A DNA stretch of 64,000 bases from Actinomadura sp. NBRC 104425 (GTDB lineage: Bacteria; Actinomycetota; Actinomycetes; Streptosporangiales; Streptosporangiaceae): assembly GCF_030269545.1 (NCBI RefSeq), contig NZ_BSTN01000018.1, positions 62,001 to 126,000 on the forward strand, read 5' to 3'. Shown piece by piece: positions 1-8,716 of the stretch. How positions within the stretch are numbered: the first letter of the stretch is position 1; the number at the start of each line of letters is the position of its first letter. The translations under genes were made by a program, and so were the position numbers. Below the pieces are notes generated by a model that saw nothing but the letters and a program-made list of their open reading frames with translations, made no database searches and was not told the origin of the DNA.

Positions 1-116
1 GTGTCGGCCAGGTGCTCGGCGAACTCCTCCTCGGACATCCGCCCCCGGTCGTCCCAGCGCGGCATCACCTGCCGGAGCCGCTCCGCAAAGCGCCCATAGT
101 CCACGATCCCCGTCAC
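1..116 (-). CDS. Unidentified protein, N-terminal 38 residues only
   Basis: A reading frame begins with GTG at 116 and runs off the left edge of the window. The visible part starts VTGIVDYGRFAERLR and is charged (RWDDRGRMSEEEFAEHL), like a small soluble protein. I do not recognise the family. A TAAGGT box at 125-130 (minus strand) lies 8 bases before the GTG, and no ribosome binding site is visible, so the transcript may be leaderless. The frame is short, so the call rests on the start context and codon use. Confidence 0.4.
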   Translation of the reverse strand, partial: MTGIVDYGRFAERLRQVMPRWDDRGRMSEEEFAEHLAD

Positions 117-585
117 AGGGCCCGACCTTACCGATGACGGGGGGACACCCTGGTGCAGTCCGGACGACCGAAGGGGCGCTTCGGCCGCCGCGGGAACCGG
201 AAACCCGGCACACGGCTCGTTCATTAACCGTTCACGCGAATTTCGCCGATTGCTAATCCGCGTGTCGCCGAGCCGTTTCCGCCGCAAAGTACACGGCCCG
301 GCGATCTGCCCCGAAAACCGCTTCCGCCCGCCCGATTCCGTCGATTCGTGCATGGCGGACGCACCGGCCAAAGTAAGCTGCATCGGGTGCCGATCGCTGG
401 TTTGCCTGCTTGGCGAGGACCAGTATCGTCTCCCTTGGCGCCAGAGGAGTCCACTGCCGCGGCGCCGCCCGCGAGGAGACCGCACGGCGAGCGGCACACA
501 CCCCTTGACATGCGATCGAGCCGGTCGCCGCGGTCCACCCGCGACCGGTCCGCAGCGCACCCGATGAACGAATACGAGGGCCACC
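117..585. other. Intergenic region before uppP
   Basis: No convincing gene was found in these 469 bases. The open frames on both strands have poor codon use. A TTGACA hexamer at 505-510 (plus strand) could be a -35 element for uppP, but no good -10 box follows at the normal distance. The stretch around 215-265 is less GC-rich than its surroundings and could hold divergent promoter elements. Confidence 0.4.
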
Positions 586-1422
586 TTGAACATTCTGGAA
601 GCGGTATTCCTCGGCGCCGTGGAGGGGCTGACCGAGTTCCTGCCGATATCCAGTACCGGGCATCTGACGATTCTGGAGAGCCTGCTCGGATATTCTCCCG
701 ACGATGCTGATATCACCGCGTTCACCGCGATCATTCAGATCGGCGCCGTCCTGGCGACGCTGCTGTACTTCCGCGGCGATTTCGCGCGGCTGATCGGCGC
801 GTGGCTGCGCGGCCTGTTCCGCCGCGAATTCCGCGACGATCTGGACTACCGCCAGGCCTGGGCGGTGGGGCTCGGCGCGATCCCGATCGGCATCGTCGGC
901 CTGCTGTTCAAGGACCAGATCGAGACGACGCTGCGCAGCCTGTGGTACGTCGGGTCGGCGCTGATCCTGTGGAGCGGGGTGATGTACTTCGCCGACCGGA
1001 CCGCCGCCCAGACCCGCAGCGAGAAGGAGGTCACCTGGAAGGACACCCTGGTCATCGGGCTCGCGCAGTGCCTGGCGCTGATCCCGGGGGTGTCGCGTTC
1101 GGGCGCGACGATGTCCGCGGGCCTGCTGCGCGGCCTGGACCGGGTCACGGTCACCAAGCTGTCGTTCTTCCTGTCGGTCCCCGCGCTGGCCGCCGCGGGC
1201 GGGCTGCAGCTCGTCGACGAGTACGACACGATCACCGAGGGCGTCGGCTGGACCGCGACGCTCACCGCCACGGCGGTGAGCTTCATCGTCGCCTACGTCG
1301 CCGTGGCGTGGCTGCTGAAGTTCGTCGCCAAGCACACCTACACCGTCTTCATCGGCTACCGGGTGGTGCTCGGCGTCATCGTGCTCGCCCTGGTCGCCAC
1401 GGGCACGGTCTCCGCCTCCTGA
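586..1422 (+). CDS. uppP: Undecaprenyl-diphosphatase (BacA/UppP family)
   Basis: This integral membrane phosphatase converts undecaprenyl diphosphate to undecaprenyl phosphate, recycling the lipid carrier used for peptidoglycan and wall polymers. The 278-residue length is normal for the family. Both signature motifs are present: EGLTEFLPISSTGH at residues 13-26, and PGVSRSGAT at about 167-175, which carries the conserved Ser and Arg. Several hydrophobic segments alternate with short loops. Translation starts at a TTG with GAGG 5 bases upstream. A 7-bp hairpin (1409-1429) spans the stop codon and may end transcription towards the convergent methyltransferase gene. Its position beside a glycopolymer export operon fits a role in carrier supply, although the family is also a housekeeping one. 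Confidence 0.95.
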   Translation: MNILEAVFLGAVEGLTEFLPISSTGHLTILESLLGYSPDDADITAFTAIIQIGAVLATLLYFRGDFARLIGAWLRGLFRREFRDDLDYRQAWAVGLGAIPIGIVGLLFKDQIETTLRSLWYVGSALILWSGVMYFADRTAAQTRSEKEVTWKDTLVIGLAQCLALIPGVSRSGATMSAGLLRGLDRVTVTKLSFFLSVPALAAAGGLQLVDEYDTITEGVGWTATLTATAVSFIVAYVAVAWLLKFVAKHTYTVFIGYRVVLGVIVLALVATGTVSAS

Positions 1423-1453
1423 GCGGAGATCACGTGGCGTCCGGCGGCGCGCC

Positions 1454-2332
1454 TCAGGCTTTGACGGGCAGAAAGGCCTCCAGCTCCATGGAGGGGTGCG
1501 GATACTTCCAGTCGAGGCCGGCGAACGGGACGTACATGCCCTCGTGCCGGCCCGCGAGGAAGTAGTTTCCGTTCCACCGGTTGGGGTTGGTGACCGGGTC
1601 GCCGACCGGGAAGTTGGCGCCGAGCGGCTCGCAGTCGACGCCGACCCCGAACACGGCGTACACGGCGGCGTCCACGAAGTTGTTGTGCTCGATCGAGCCG
1701 CGCAGGTGGGTGCCCTGGATGGCCAGGCCGTGCACGCGGTCGCGGACGAAGTACAGGGCGCTGAGGTCCTTGACGACCTGGTTGAAGTCGTGGGCGCCGT
1801 CGTGGTGGACGAACGCGCGGGTCTGCGGCTCGGCCGTCAGCACGATGCTGACGTAGGTCGGCAGGTCGCCGTGGAACATCCGCACGCGCGCCATCGCGTT
1901 CGGGAACAGGCGGCGCAGGCGTTCGCGCGTGAACTGCAGGTAGGCGTGGTTGACGTCCACCAGGTCCAGTTCCAGCCCCATCGGCTCCACGCACCCGGCC
2001 AGGATGGCCGACGAGCCGCCCATGAAGACGCCGACGTCGACCAGCCGGGTCAGCTCCAGATGGGTGCGCTCGACACGGCAGAACACGTCGAAGTAGTGGT
2101 GGGCGCTGCACTGGTCCTCGTAGGCCACCTGCGACGACTCGATCCGCGCGGTGATGCGGTCGAAGATCGTGCTGCGTCCGGCGAACGTCTTGAGCGGGGC
2201 ATGGTGCCCGCTGTAGATGGGGATGTGCAGCGCCTCGTGCAGGTCGTCGACGTCGGCCAGGGCAGGGTCCGGTTCGAGGAAGGTCCCCCAGGTCTCCTCG
2301 TGCATCGCGACAGTCGTGACGTAGTTGCCCAA
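1454..2332 (-). CDS. Class I SAM-dependent methyltransferase-like protein (TylF/cephalosporin hydroxylase type)
   Basis: This is a 292-residue soluble protein with a Rossmann-type methyltransferase core. The glycine-rich cofactor loop VDVGVFMGGSSAI lies at about residues 98-110. An acidic strand end follows (LDLVDVNH), then a HHDGAHDF segment like the metal-binding D/H region of TylF-like enzymes. The substrate is unknown, and an O-methylation of a sugar in the exported glycan is inferred only from position. A TTG start at 2332 is preferred because GGAGG lies 6 bases before it. The ATG at 2305 has no comparable site. It is the last gene of the minus-strand glycan operon and converges on uppP. 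The low glycine count in the SAM loop means it could be a related hydroxylase-like fold instead. Confidence 0.7.
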   Translation of the reverse strand: MGNYVTTVAMHEETWGTFLEPDPALADVDDLHEALHIPIYSGHHAPLKTFAGRSTIFDRITARIESSQVAYEDQCSAHHYFDVFCRVERTHLELTRLVDVGVFMGGSSAILAGCVEPMGLELDLVDVNHAYLQFTRERLRRLFPNAMARVRMFHGDLPTYVSIVLTAEPQTRAFVHHDGAHDFNQVVKDLSALYFVRDRVHGLAIQGTHLRGSIEHNNFVDAAVYAVFGVGVDCEPLGANFPVGDPVTNPNRWNGNYFLAGRHEGMYVPFAGLDWKYPHPSMELEAFLPVKA

Positions 2333-2379
2333 TTCGTCCCTCCGCAAAGAGCGAGGCCGCGGCGGCGGGTCGGATCCGG

Positions 2380-3933
2380 TCAGGAAGCCGCGGCCGGGGT
2401 GTAACGATCGCGCGGCGCCCCGGCGTTCCCGAAGCGGGCGGCGCGGGTGCACAGCCAGGTCATCGCACCCAGCGCGAGCAGGCCGACCGTCGCCGTGAGG
2501 AGGGCCGTGGCCGAGCCCAGCGGGGGCTGCCACTCGCCGGTGAGCGGGTTCACAGCGGGCACGCCGGGCCGCAGGCCGTGCTGGTATCTGATCATCGTAT
2601 ACGCCAGTCCCACCAGGTGCGCGGGGAGCACGGCCGCCGCCAGCCAGCGCGTCACCGAGGGGGCGAACGGGCGGGCGAACAGGCCGCTTTCGTCGACGGT
2701 GTAGGCGGCCAGCAGGACGGCGCCGACCGCGCACGGCAGCATGTAGCGGCCCTGCGCGACCATGCCGTCGGATTCGGCGCCGAAGACGTCCAGCCACAGC
2801 GGCAGGGCGAACGCGCCCGCCGCGGTGAGCAGGAGGCGGAGCCGGTCGCGGCCGGTGCCCGCGGCCAGCGCGGCGAGCAGCAGGAAGCCGGCCGCGGCGA
2901 ACCAGACGGCGTAGAAGGCGGCCGGCATGGTGAAGTCCAGCCACCCGAACTGGCCGACCATGGACTTCAGATAGAACGACAGGCGTTCGACGGCGACCAC
3001 GCGCAGCGCGTCGGCGGGGCCGAGCCCGGCGCCGCCGGGGACCGGCACCAGCTCGGTGGCCTTCATCGCCAGCGTCCAGATCCCCGAGGTCAGGCAGGCC
3101 GCGGCGACGGCCAGGGCGGTCAGCCGGGCGGCGCGGTCGCGGACCAGCCGGGCGAGGCGGGCGCGGCCGGCGGTGCCGCCCAGGACGGCCAGGGCCAGCG
3201 CGACGGCCAGCGGTCCGGACGGGCGGCTCCACGCCACGACGGCGGCGGCGACACCCGCCAGAACCAGCAGCCGCCGCTCGACCGGCCGGTCATCGAGGAC
3301 GGCGGGGATCAGGGCCGTCCACATCGCGATCGCCGCGCTGACCTCCAGCCCGTTCGGGTTGATCACGCCGGTCAGGTGCAGCGCGAGGGGCGTGGCGGCG
3401 ACCAGCAGACCGGCGAGCAGGAACGGCCGCCGCGCCCAGGCCAGGACGCTGTGGGTCGCGGCGGCGAGGAAGGCCGCCGACAGGGCCGCGCTCAGCAGCC
3501 GGGCGAGCAGCAGACCGGTGTCGTCCGGCCACAGCCTGAGCGGCCAGCCGACCACCGCGTGGTAGGTGGGGTGGTAGCGGCCCGTGGCGGAGAACCCTTC
3601 CGCGGGCGCGTGCGGACGCGGCGCCGGGGCCCTCTCGTCCATGCAGCTGGCGGGCTGCTCGGGTTTGAAGGCGAAGCACGCGGGCGACTTGCGCAGGACA
3701 CCGGACGGAACGGTCTGGTGGGTGCCCGGCAGCGGCCGCGGGAAGCCGGGCACGGTGATGTACGCCGGCGGTGCGGCGACGTCTCCGCCGACCACGCCGG
3801 CGGCGCGGGTGATGTGCGCCTGCTCGTCCGGGCCGCCGTCCCAGGGCATCGCGATGGCCCAGCCGCCGCCGACCGCGAAGAAGCCGAGGAAGGCCAGGAT
3901 CGCGATCAGCCGGGACGGCGGCGCCGGGGTCAT
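2380..3933 (-). CDS. DUF2142-type multi-pass membrane protein (GT-C-like glycosyltransferase)
   Basis: This is a 517-residue membrane protein. One hydrophobic helix at residues 8-26 is followed by an extracytoplasmic loop with the acidic PWDGGPDEQAH motif, then about ten more hydrophobic segments. This layout, with a D/E-containing first loop and a later HPTYH-like segment, is typical of DUF2142 proteins, which resemble lipid-linked-sugar GT-C glycosyltransferases. It probably adds a sugar to the polymer outside the membrane, but donor and acceptor cannot be read from the sequence. The ATG at 3933 overlaps the stop of the upstream methyltransferase (ATGA), so the two are translationally coupled. 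Confidence 0.7.
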   Translation of the reverse strand: MTPAPPSRLIAILAFLGFFAVGGGWAIAMPWDGGPDEQAHITRAAGVVGGDVAAPPAYITVPGFPRPLPGTHQTVPSGVLRKSPACFAFKPEQPASCMDERAPAPRPHAPAEGFSATGRYHPTYHAVVGWPLRLWPDDTGLLLARLLSAALSAAFLAAATHSVLAWARRPFLLAGLLVAATPLALHLTGVINPNGLEVSAAIAMWTALIPAVLDDRPVERRLLVLAGVAAAVVAWSRPSGPLAVALALAVLGGTAGRARLARLVRDRAARLTALAVAAACLTSGIWTLAMKATELVPVPGGAGLGPADALRVVAVERLSFYLKSMVGQFGWLDFTMPAAFYAVWFAAAGFLLLAALAAGTGRDRLRLLLTAAGAFALPLWLDVFGAESDGMVAQGRYMLPCAVGAVLLAAYTVDESGLFARPFAPSVTRWLAAAVLPAHLVGLAYTMIRYQHGLRPGVPAVNPLTGEWQPPLGSATALLTATVGLLALGAMTWLCTRAARFGNAGAPRDRYTPAAAS

Positions 3934-5018
3934 CGTCCGTCCGGGTCCCGGCGCACTTTGGCGGTTATGGCCCGCCCCAGCTGGGTGACGGCGGTGCCGA
4001 GTTCGGGCGGTGCGGCGCGGCGGGGGGCCGTCCGCCGGGCCAGTTCGGCGCGCAGCCCCTCCAGTTCGTGCCGCCGGGTCGCGATCTCGGCGTCGCGTTG
4101 TTCGAGTTCGCCGCGCAGCCGCTCGATCTCCCGCTGCTGGGCGGCGATGGTCTCGGCGAGCCGGTTGGCGTCGTCCGCGTGGGTCTGCGCCTCGTACTGC
4201 AGTTGCAGCACCCGCGTGTACAGCGCGATCCGGTTGTTCTCCATGGCGGCGAGCAGGGCCGAGGACGTGTACGGCCGCAGCGCCGCGAACAGCTCCGCGG
4301 TGCCGGGGACCTCGTCGCGGGCGAGCACGCCGAACCCGAACACCGCCGGGACGATCTCGAACCGCCAGCCCGCGCCGCCGTCGGCCAGCGCGTCCTCGAC
4401 GGCCGTGAGCACGCCGTTGCGTTCGCCGCCCGCATGCGTCGCGACGGTGTAGGCGCCGTCGCCGACGAACCCGGCCGGGGTGACCTCGTCGTGCCAGACG
4501 GTGGGCCCGTCGCGGGTGGAGTCGTGCACGTCCGAGGGCGGCAGGGGGGACGGCTGGTAGTAGAAGTCGCGGCGGCCGCACGGCCACAGCACGTCGTGCA
4601 GCACCACGACGGCGTCCGGGGCATGCGCCATGATCCAGGCCAGTTCGCGGCGGACGACGGCGTAGTTGTGGTCGCCGTCCAGCACGTACAGGTCGGCGGC
4701 GGGCAGCTCGCCCAGGACGTCGGGCGACGCCCCCTCGACCAGGTTGAGCCGCGGATGCTGCGCCAGGAACTCGCGCAACCGCTCGTCGGGGTTCGGCTCG
4801 ACGCAGTACACGGTGGCGCCGAGGTCGGCGTAGACGGCGCTGACCTGCCCGGACTCCACGCCCACCTCGACGACGGCCGACACCCGGCGGTGCGCGAACA
4901 CCAGCTCGAACAGCTCGCGGAACACCGCCATGGAGTGCAGCAGCAGCGGCTGCTCGCGCGCGGCCCTGGCCTGCCGGTGCGGGTCGCCGCGCGAGCCGCG
5001 GATCTCGGCCGGGTTCAG
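3930..5018 (-). CDS. Class I methyltransferase with C-terminal coiled coil
   Basis: This is a 362-residue protein. The SAM-binding loop VVEVGVESG lies at about residues 49-57, followed by the acidic strand end VYCVEPN and LYVLDGDHNY, as in class I methyltransferases of glycan clusters. Residues from about 285 to 345 form a charged heptad-rich coiled coil (repeated AEI/ERLRGEL patterns), which suggests oligomerisation or docking to a membrane partner. The upstream HAD gene ends TTCTGA. A CTG overlapping that TGA at 5018 has GGAGG 6 bases before it and gives an N-terminal extension. The first in-frame ATG is at 4931 (residue 30) and lacks a ribosome binding site. I annotate the CTG start with caution. 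The function is presumably methylation of the exported glycan, possibly as a chain terminator, but this is inference. Confidence 0.7.
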   Translation of the reverse strand: MNPAEIRGSRGDPHRQARAAREQPLLLHSMAVFRELFELVFAHRRVSAVVEVGVESGQVSAVYADLGATVYCVEPNPDERLREFLAQHPRLNLVEGASPDVLGELPAADLYVLDGDHNYAVVRRELAWIMAHAPDAVVVLHDVLWPCGRRDFYYQPSPLPPSDVHDSTRDGPTVWHDEVTPAGFVGDGAYTVATHAGGERNGVLTAVEDALADGGAGWRFEIVPAVFGFGVLARDEVPGTAELFAALRPYTSSALLAAMENNRIALYTRVLQLQYEAQTHADDANRLAETIAAQQREIERLRGELEQRDAEIATRRHELEGLRAELARRTAPRRAAPPELGTAVTQLGRAITAKVRRDPDGR

Positions 5019-7702
5019 AACGCACCTCCCAGCTTGCGCCTGGCGACACGGCCCGCCCCGGCGGCCACGCCCTTGACGCCCGAGGTGCGGTACTCCTCGC
5101 GCAGCCGCCCCGACAGGCGGGCCGCCCGCGCCGACAGCTCCGCCCGCTTGTCGACGGGCATCCGCGGCGCCATCCCGCTCATCGACTGCGGCAGCATGGC
5201 GAAGGCGACGCTGACCTGGCCGGACGACACGACCGGCGCGCCGGCGCGGCGGGCGATCGGCAGCCAGACGGCGGCGTGCGGGGCGAAGAACTCCATCAGG
5301 TTGCCGCCCAGGTAGCGGCAGTCGGCGTAGTGCAGGCCGACGAAGTCCTCGGGCTTGTCCCAGCGCAGCACCTGCTCGCGGCGGCGGCCGCCCGCGATGA
5401 CCCGGGCCTCGATCCAGTCCACCCGCACGATCGCGGGACGGCCGGGGATCGCCAGGGAGATGTCCACGGTGTCGTGGTGCTCGAAGCGCAGCCGGGCGAA
5501 CGACAGCCCGTTGTGGTTGACGCGGACGCGACAGCGGATCGTCTCGTGCCAGCGGTCGTCCACGGTGCGGTAGCGCAGCCGGGTGTCGACCGGCTCCCCG
5601 GCCGGTTCCAGCGCCCGCCGGTCGAGGTGGCCGTCGGCGATGACGCGGGCGAGCGCGCCGAGCTGCGGGTCGGACGCGGCGATCAGACCGGGCCAGAACG
5701 AGTCGCGCATGTGCAGGTCGGCCAGGTCGTTGACGGACAGGTACGGCACGGCGGCGCGCAGGTCGTCCGGCAGCAGCGTGGTGACCAGGTCGGAGCCGAA
5801 GTTGTCCTCGTGCACCCAGTTGCCGAAGACGGCGGCCTCGGCGGGGGTCGGCGTCTCCAGTGCCGCCACCAGGATGCGGGCGAGGCGGTCGCGGGCGGCC
5901 TGCGGCTCGGCCAGGTCCGGCCAGGGGGTGTCGGCGGCCGCCGCGTACCGGTTCCAGTTGCGCTGGAAGGCCAGGATGCCGTCCTGGACGGCGCGCCGCT
6001 CGGCGTTCTGCGACGGCGCGTCGGCCGTCTCGCCGAGGATCGGGGAGCCGTCCTCCTCGAACCCGACCAGCGACCCGCACAGCGCGTTGACGCACTGCTC
6101 GACGATCTCGGGGCTGCGGGTGATGGTCGCGGCGACCCGCTCGGGGTGCCCGGCCTGCGCCAGGTAGCCCTCGGCGCGCAGCCCGGCCAGGTAGACGCGT
6201 TCGGACCGGTTGTCGGTGGCCAGGTAGAGCCCGGCGGGGGCGACGTCGATCCCGGCGATGCGCAGCGCCCGGGCCAGCTGGAGCTGGATGGTGCCGCCCC
6301 AGCCGAGGTCCACCAGGGTCAGCTCGCCCCTGCCGTCGGCCCCGTCGGCGCTTTCGTCGAGGGCGCCGGCCTCGCGCAGCGAGCGGATCATCCGCTCCCG
6401 GGCGGCGGTGACGGTGACGGCGAGCCGGTTGCGCAGGTGCGGCGTCTCGGTCAGCGCGCGGGCGACGCGTTCGGCGATGTCGCCGTTGTCGATGACGGTG
6501 TCCAGCTCGGTGGCCAGGCCGGGCACCTCGCCCGCCTGCAGCTCCAGCACCGACAGCACCTGCCGGACGGTCATCTGGTAGCCGCTGCGCACGAACGCGT
6601 GGACCGCTGCGGTGTCGAACGGGTCGAGCCCGGCCAGCGAGGTGACGAACCGGGACAGCCAGACCGGGTGCGCCTCGACGTCCCAGCCGCGGGTCCGCGC
6701 CGCATTGTTGATCATCTGGGAGAGCAGTTCGCCCTCGCGCATGGGGCACCACAGCCGGCGGATGCCGGACGCGTGCGCGCGGGCGGCGGCCCATTCGGCG
6801 AACCCGGTGAGCACCGGGCCGAGCACGCCCGCGCCGTACCGCCAGGCGGTGTCGAGGGCGGAGGTGGCGTGCGGGCCGCCGGCGTGGATGGTCTTGGCGC
6901 GCAGGCTGGTCAGGCCGAAGTCGCCGTGCACCGGGTCCAGGTCGGGGGCGTGCGCGTCGAGGTCGTCCAGCGGTTCGCGCTCGCGCCGCAGCACCTCCTC
7001 GTAGGCGTCGTCGAGCCTGCGGTAGTGGACGGTGCGCACGCCCAGCTCCGCCGGGACCTCGAAGTCGGCGGTCTCGTTGTCGCCGATGTGCACGATCTGG
7101 CGGGGGCTGCGGTCCAGCTCGCGCAGCACGATCTCCCACAGGCCGGACGCCTTGTCGGTGCCGTGCTGGTTGGAGCGGAAGATCGCAACGTCGTGCATCG
7201 GGCCGAGCTCGGGCCGGTCGAGCAGCAGCGACAGCTGGTCCTCGGTGAAGTAGGTGTCGGACACCAGCACGATCTGGATGTCCTGCTTGCGGGCGGCGCG
7301 CACGACCGCGGCGACGTCCAGGTCGACGACGGTGATGTCGCGTTCCAGCCGCACCTCGGCCTCGACGAGCTGCTCGGGCTCGGCGCCGGCGAACACGTCG
7401 GCGGGCATGGCGCGCCAGATGTCGGCCAGCGACACCTCGCTGCCCATGGCGTCGCGGCCGCGGCGGGCGGTGCGCTCGGCGGCGATCCGCATGCGGCGGA
7501 ACGTGGCGTCGGTGACCCACGGCGGGCACAGGCCCTCGGCGCGCAGCCGGGCCGCCAGCAGCGCGAACGCGTCGGTGGGCCGCGGCACCCGCCGCCACAG
7601 CAGGGTGTCGAAGATGTCCAGGGACAGCACCGCGCACTGTTTGTCGGCGACGATGCGGTGGACCTCCTCCAGCATCGGGCACCCGATCTCGTGCTCAGCC
7701 AA
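5015..7702 (-). CDS. Large HAD-superfamily hydrolase-like protein
   Basis: This is an 895-residue cytoplasmic protein. An N-terminal HAD domain carries LDIFDTL at residues 28-34 (nucleophile Asp29), VSDTYF near residue 150 (motif II region) and HIGDNETADF near residue 205 (the acidic motif IV). The remaining 600 or so residues belong to no family I can name. They contain a segment with LVDLGWGGT and LYLATDN, seen in large HAD proteins of capsule and wall-polymer clusters. The TTG start at 7702 has GGAGG 8 bases upstream. It opens the distal half of the glycan operon, 139 bases after the ABC ATPase gene, and overlaps the next gene at its stop codon. A phosphatase or sugar-phosphate role in glycan assembly is plausible but unproven. 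Confidence 0.75.
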   Translation of the reverse strand: MAEHEIGCPMLEEVHRIVADKQCAVLSLDIFDTLLWRRVPRPTDAFALLAARLRAEGLCPPWVTDATFRRMRIAAERTARRGRDAMGSEVSLADIWRAMPADVFAGAEPEQLVEAEVRLERDITVVDLDVAAVVRAARKQDIQIVLVSDTYFTEDQLSLLLDRPELGPMHDVAIFRSNQHGTDKASGLWEIVLRELDRSPRQIVHIGDNETADFEVPAELGVRTVHYRRLDDAYEEVLRREREPLDDLDAHAPDLDPVHGDFGLTSLRAKTIHAGGPHATSALDTAWRYGAGVLGPVLTGFAEWAAARAHASGIRRLWCPMREGELLSQMINNAARTRGWDVEAHPVWLSRFVTSLAGLDPFDTAAVHAFVRSGYQMTVRQVLSVLELQAGEVPGLATELDTVIDNGDIAERVARALTETPHLRNRLAVTVTAARERMIRSLREAGALDESADGADGRGELTLVDLGWGGTIQLQLARALRIAGIDVAPAGLYLATDNRSERVYLAGLRAEGYLAQAGHPERVAATITRSPEIVEQCVNALCGSLVGFEEDGSPILGETADAPSQNAERRAVQDGILAFQRNWNRYAAAADTPWPDLAEPQAARDRLARILVAALETPTPAEAAVFGNWVHEDNFGSDLVTTLLPDDLRAAVPYLSVNDLADLHMRDSFWPGLIAASDPQLGALARVIADGHLDRRALEPAGEPVDTRLRYRTVDDRWHETIRCRVRVNHNGLSFARLRFEHHDTVDISLAIPGRPAIVRVDWIEARVIAGGRRREQVLRWDKPEDFVGLHYADCRYLGGNLMEFFAPHAAVWLPIARRAGAPVVSSGQVSVAFAMLPQSMSGMAPRMPVDKRAELSARAARLSGRLREEYRTSGVKGVAAGAGRVARRKLGGAF

Positions 7703-7765
7703 CGCCGTCCCCTCCTGCTGCCATGCCTGTTCTGCCCGACGTGTGGATGATGGTGCGGACACCCT

Positions 7766-7794
7766 ATCCACGCGCACTGCTTCATCCACGCGCA
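7766..7794. repeat. Direct repeat upstream of the HAD gene
   Basis: The 11-mer ATCCACGCGCA occurs at 7766-7776 and again at 7784-7794 (plus strand), an 18-base period. It lies in the 139-base gap between the ABC ATPase gene and the HAD gene, about 65-90 bases before the HAD start. It could be an operator or a chance duplication. Confidence 0.4.
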
Positions 7795-7841
7795 ATACTT
7801 CGACGCGTTATCTGTCGATGCGTTCCGTCATCGCGGCAGAA

Positions 7842-8714
7842 TCAGGAAGCCGTCCCATTATGTCCGGCGGTGCCGCCGGGACCGGGCGTCCCGCCGTGGC
7901 CGCTGGTGGCCGCCAGCCGGCGGGCCTGCCGGTCCTCGCGCCACAGCGCGCCGGCCTCCGCCACGTCCCCGTCGAAGACCTTGCGGCCGTCCCGCATCAT
8001 CACGCCGCGATCGCACAGCTGGGTCAGCATCCGGATGTCGTGCGCGACGATCACCATGGTGCGGCCCTCGCCGCGCAGCTCGCGGATGCGGGCCAGGCAC
8101 TTCTCCCTGAACGGCGGATCGCCGACGGCCAGCACCTCGTCGATGAGGAAGATGTCCGGCTCGGTGTGCGCGGCGATGGCGAACGCCAGCCGCATGAACA
8201 TGCCGGACGAGTAGAACTTCACCTGGTTGTCGAGGAACCGCTGCACCCCGGAGAACTCGACGATCTGGTCGAACTTCGCGCGGATCTCCCGTTCGCCCAT
8301 GCCGAGGATGGCCGCGTTGAGGTAAACGTTCTCCCGGCCGGTCAGCTCGGGGTGCAGGCCCGCGCCGACGTCGATCAGCCCGGCGATGCGGCCGCGCACC
8401 AGCACCCGGCCGCGGTCCGGCCGCATCACCCCGGAGATCAGCTTGAGCAGGGTGCTCTTGCCCGAGCCGTTCAGCCCCATCAGCGCCACGGTCTCGCCGG
8501 GCCGCACGGTCAGGCTGACGTCGTCCAGCGCGTTGAAGGTCTCCGACAGCTTCTCCCGCCGCATCGCCCGCACCGTCATCTCCTTGATGGAGCGGGCGTG
8601 CCGCAGCGTGAACCGCTTGCTGACCCGGTCGATGACGATCGACGGAGGGACGTCCGCTCCGCCGCCGTTCACGGCTGCGCCGTTCCGGGCGCCGCCTGTC
8701 GCGTCACTGCTCAC
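7842..8714 (-). CDS. ABC transporter ATP-binding protein, polysaccharide exporter (Wzt/TagH/RfbE-like)
   Basis: This is the 290-residue nucleotide-binding subunit of a glycan exporter. Walker A GLNGSGKST lies at residues 80-88. The signature stretch FYSSGMFMRL (about 167-176) is the variant typical of Wzt/TagH-type polysaccharide exporters. Walker B with the catalytic Glu is in IFLIDEVLAVGD, and the H-loop is in VIVAHD. The SIKEM segment before the core also matches this subfamily. The GTG start is 2 bases after the permease stop, with GAGGAG upstream. The Ala/Gly/His-rich tail is short and lacks the carbohydrate-binding C-terminal domain of some Wzt proteins, so substrate recognition probably lies elsewhere. 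In mycobacteria the equivalent Wzm/Wzt pair exports the galactan. Confidence 0.92.
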   Translation of the reverse strand: MSSDATGGARNGAAVNGGGADVPPSIVIDRVSKRFTLRHARSIKEMTVRAMRREKLSETFNALDDVSLTVRPGETVALMGLNGSGKSTLLKLISGVMRPDRGRVLVRGRIAGLIDVGAGLHPELTGRENVYLNAAILGMGEREIRAKFDQIVEFSGVQRFLDNQVKFYSSGMFMRLAFAIAAHTEPDIFLIDEVLAVGDPPFREKCLARIRELRGEGRTMVIVAHDIRMLTQLCDRGVMMRDGRKVFDGDVAEAGALWREDRQARRLAATSGHGGTPGPGGTAGHNGTAS

Positions 8715-8716
8715 GG

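Noticed and set aside
505..510. TTGACA as the uppP promoter -35 box
   Set aside because: No acceptable -10 hexamer at 16-19 bases, so it is not listed as a promoter.
253..1335. Long minus-strand open frame opposite uppP
   Set aside because: It is rich in Arg, Gln, Gly and Pro with no domain, and uppP on the other strand has clear motifs. High-GC sequence keeps such antisense frames open by chance.
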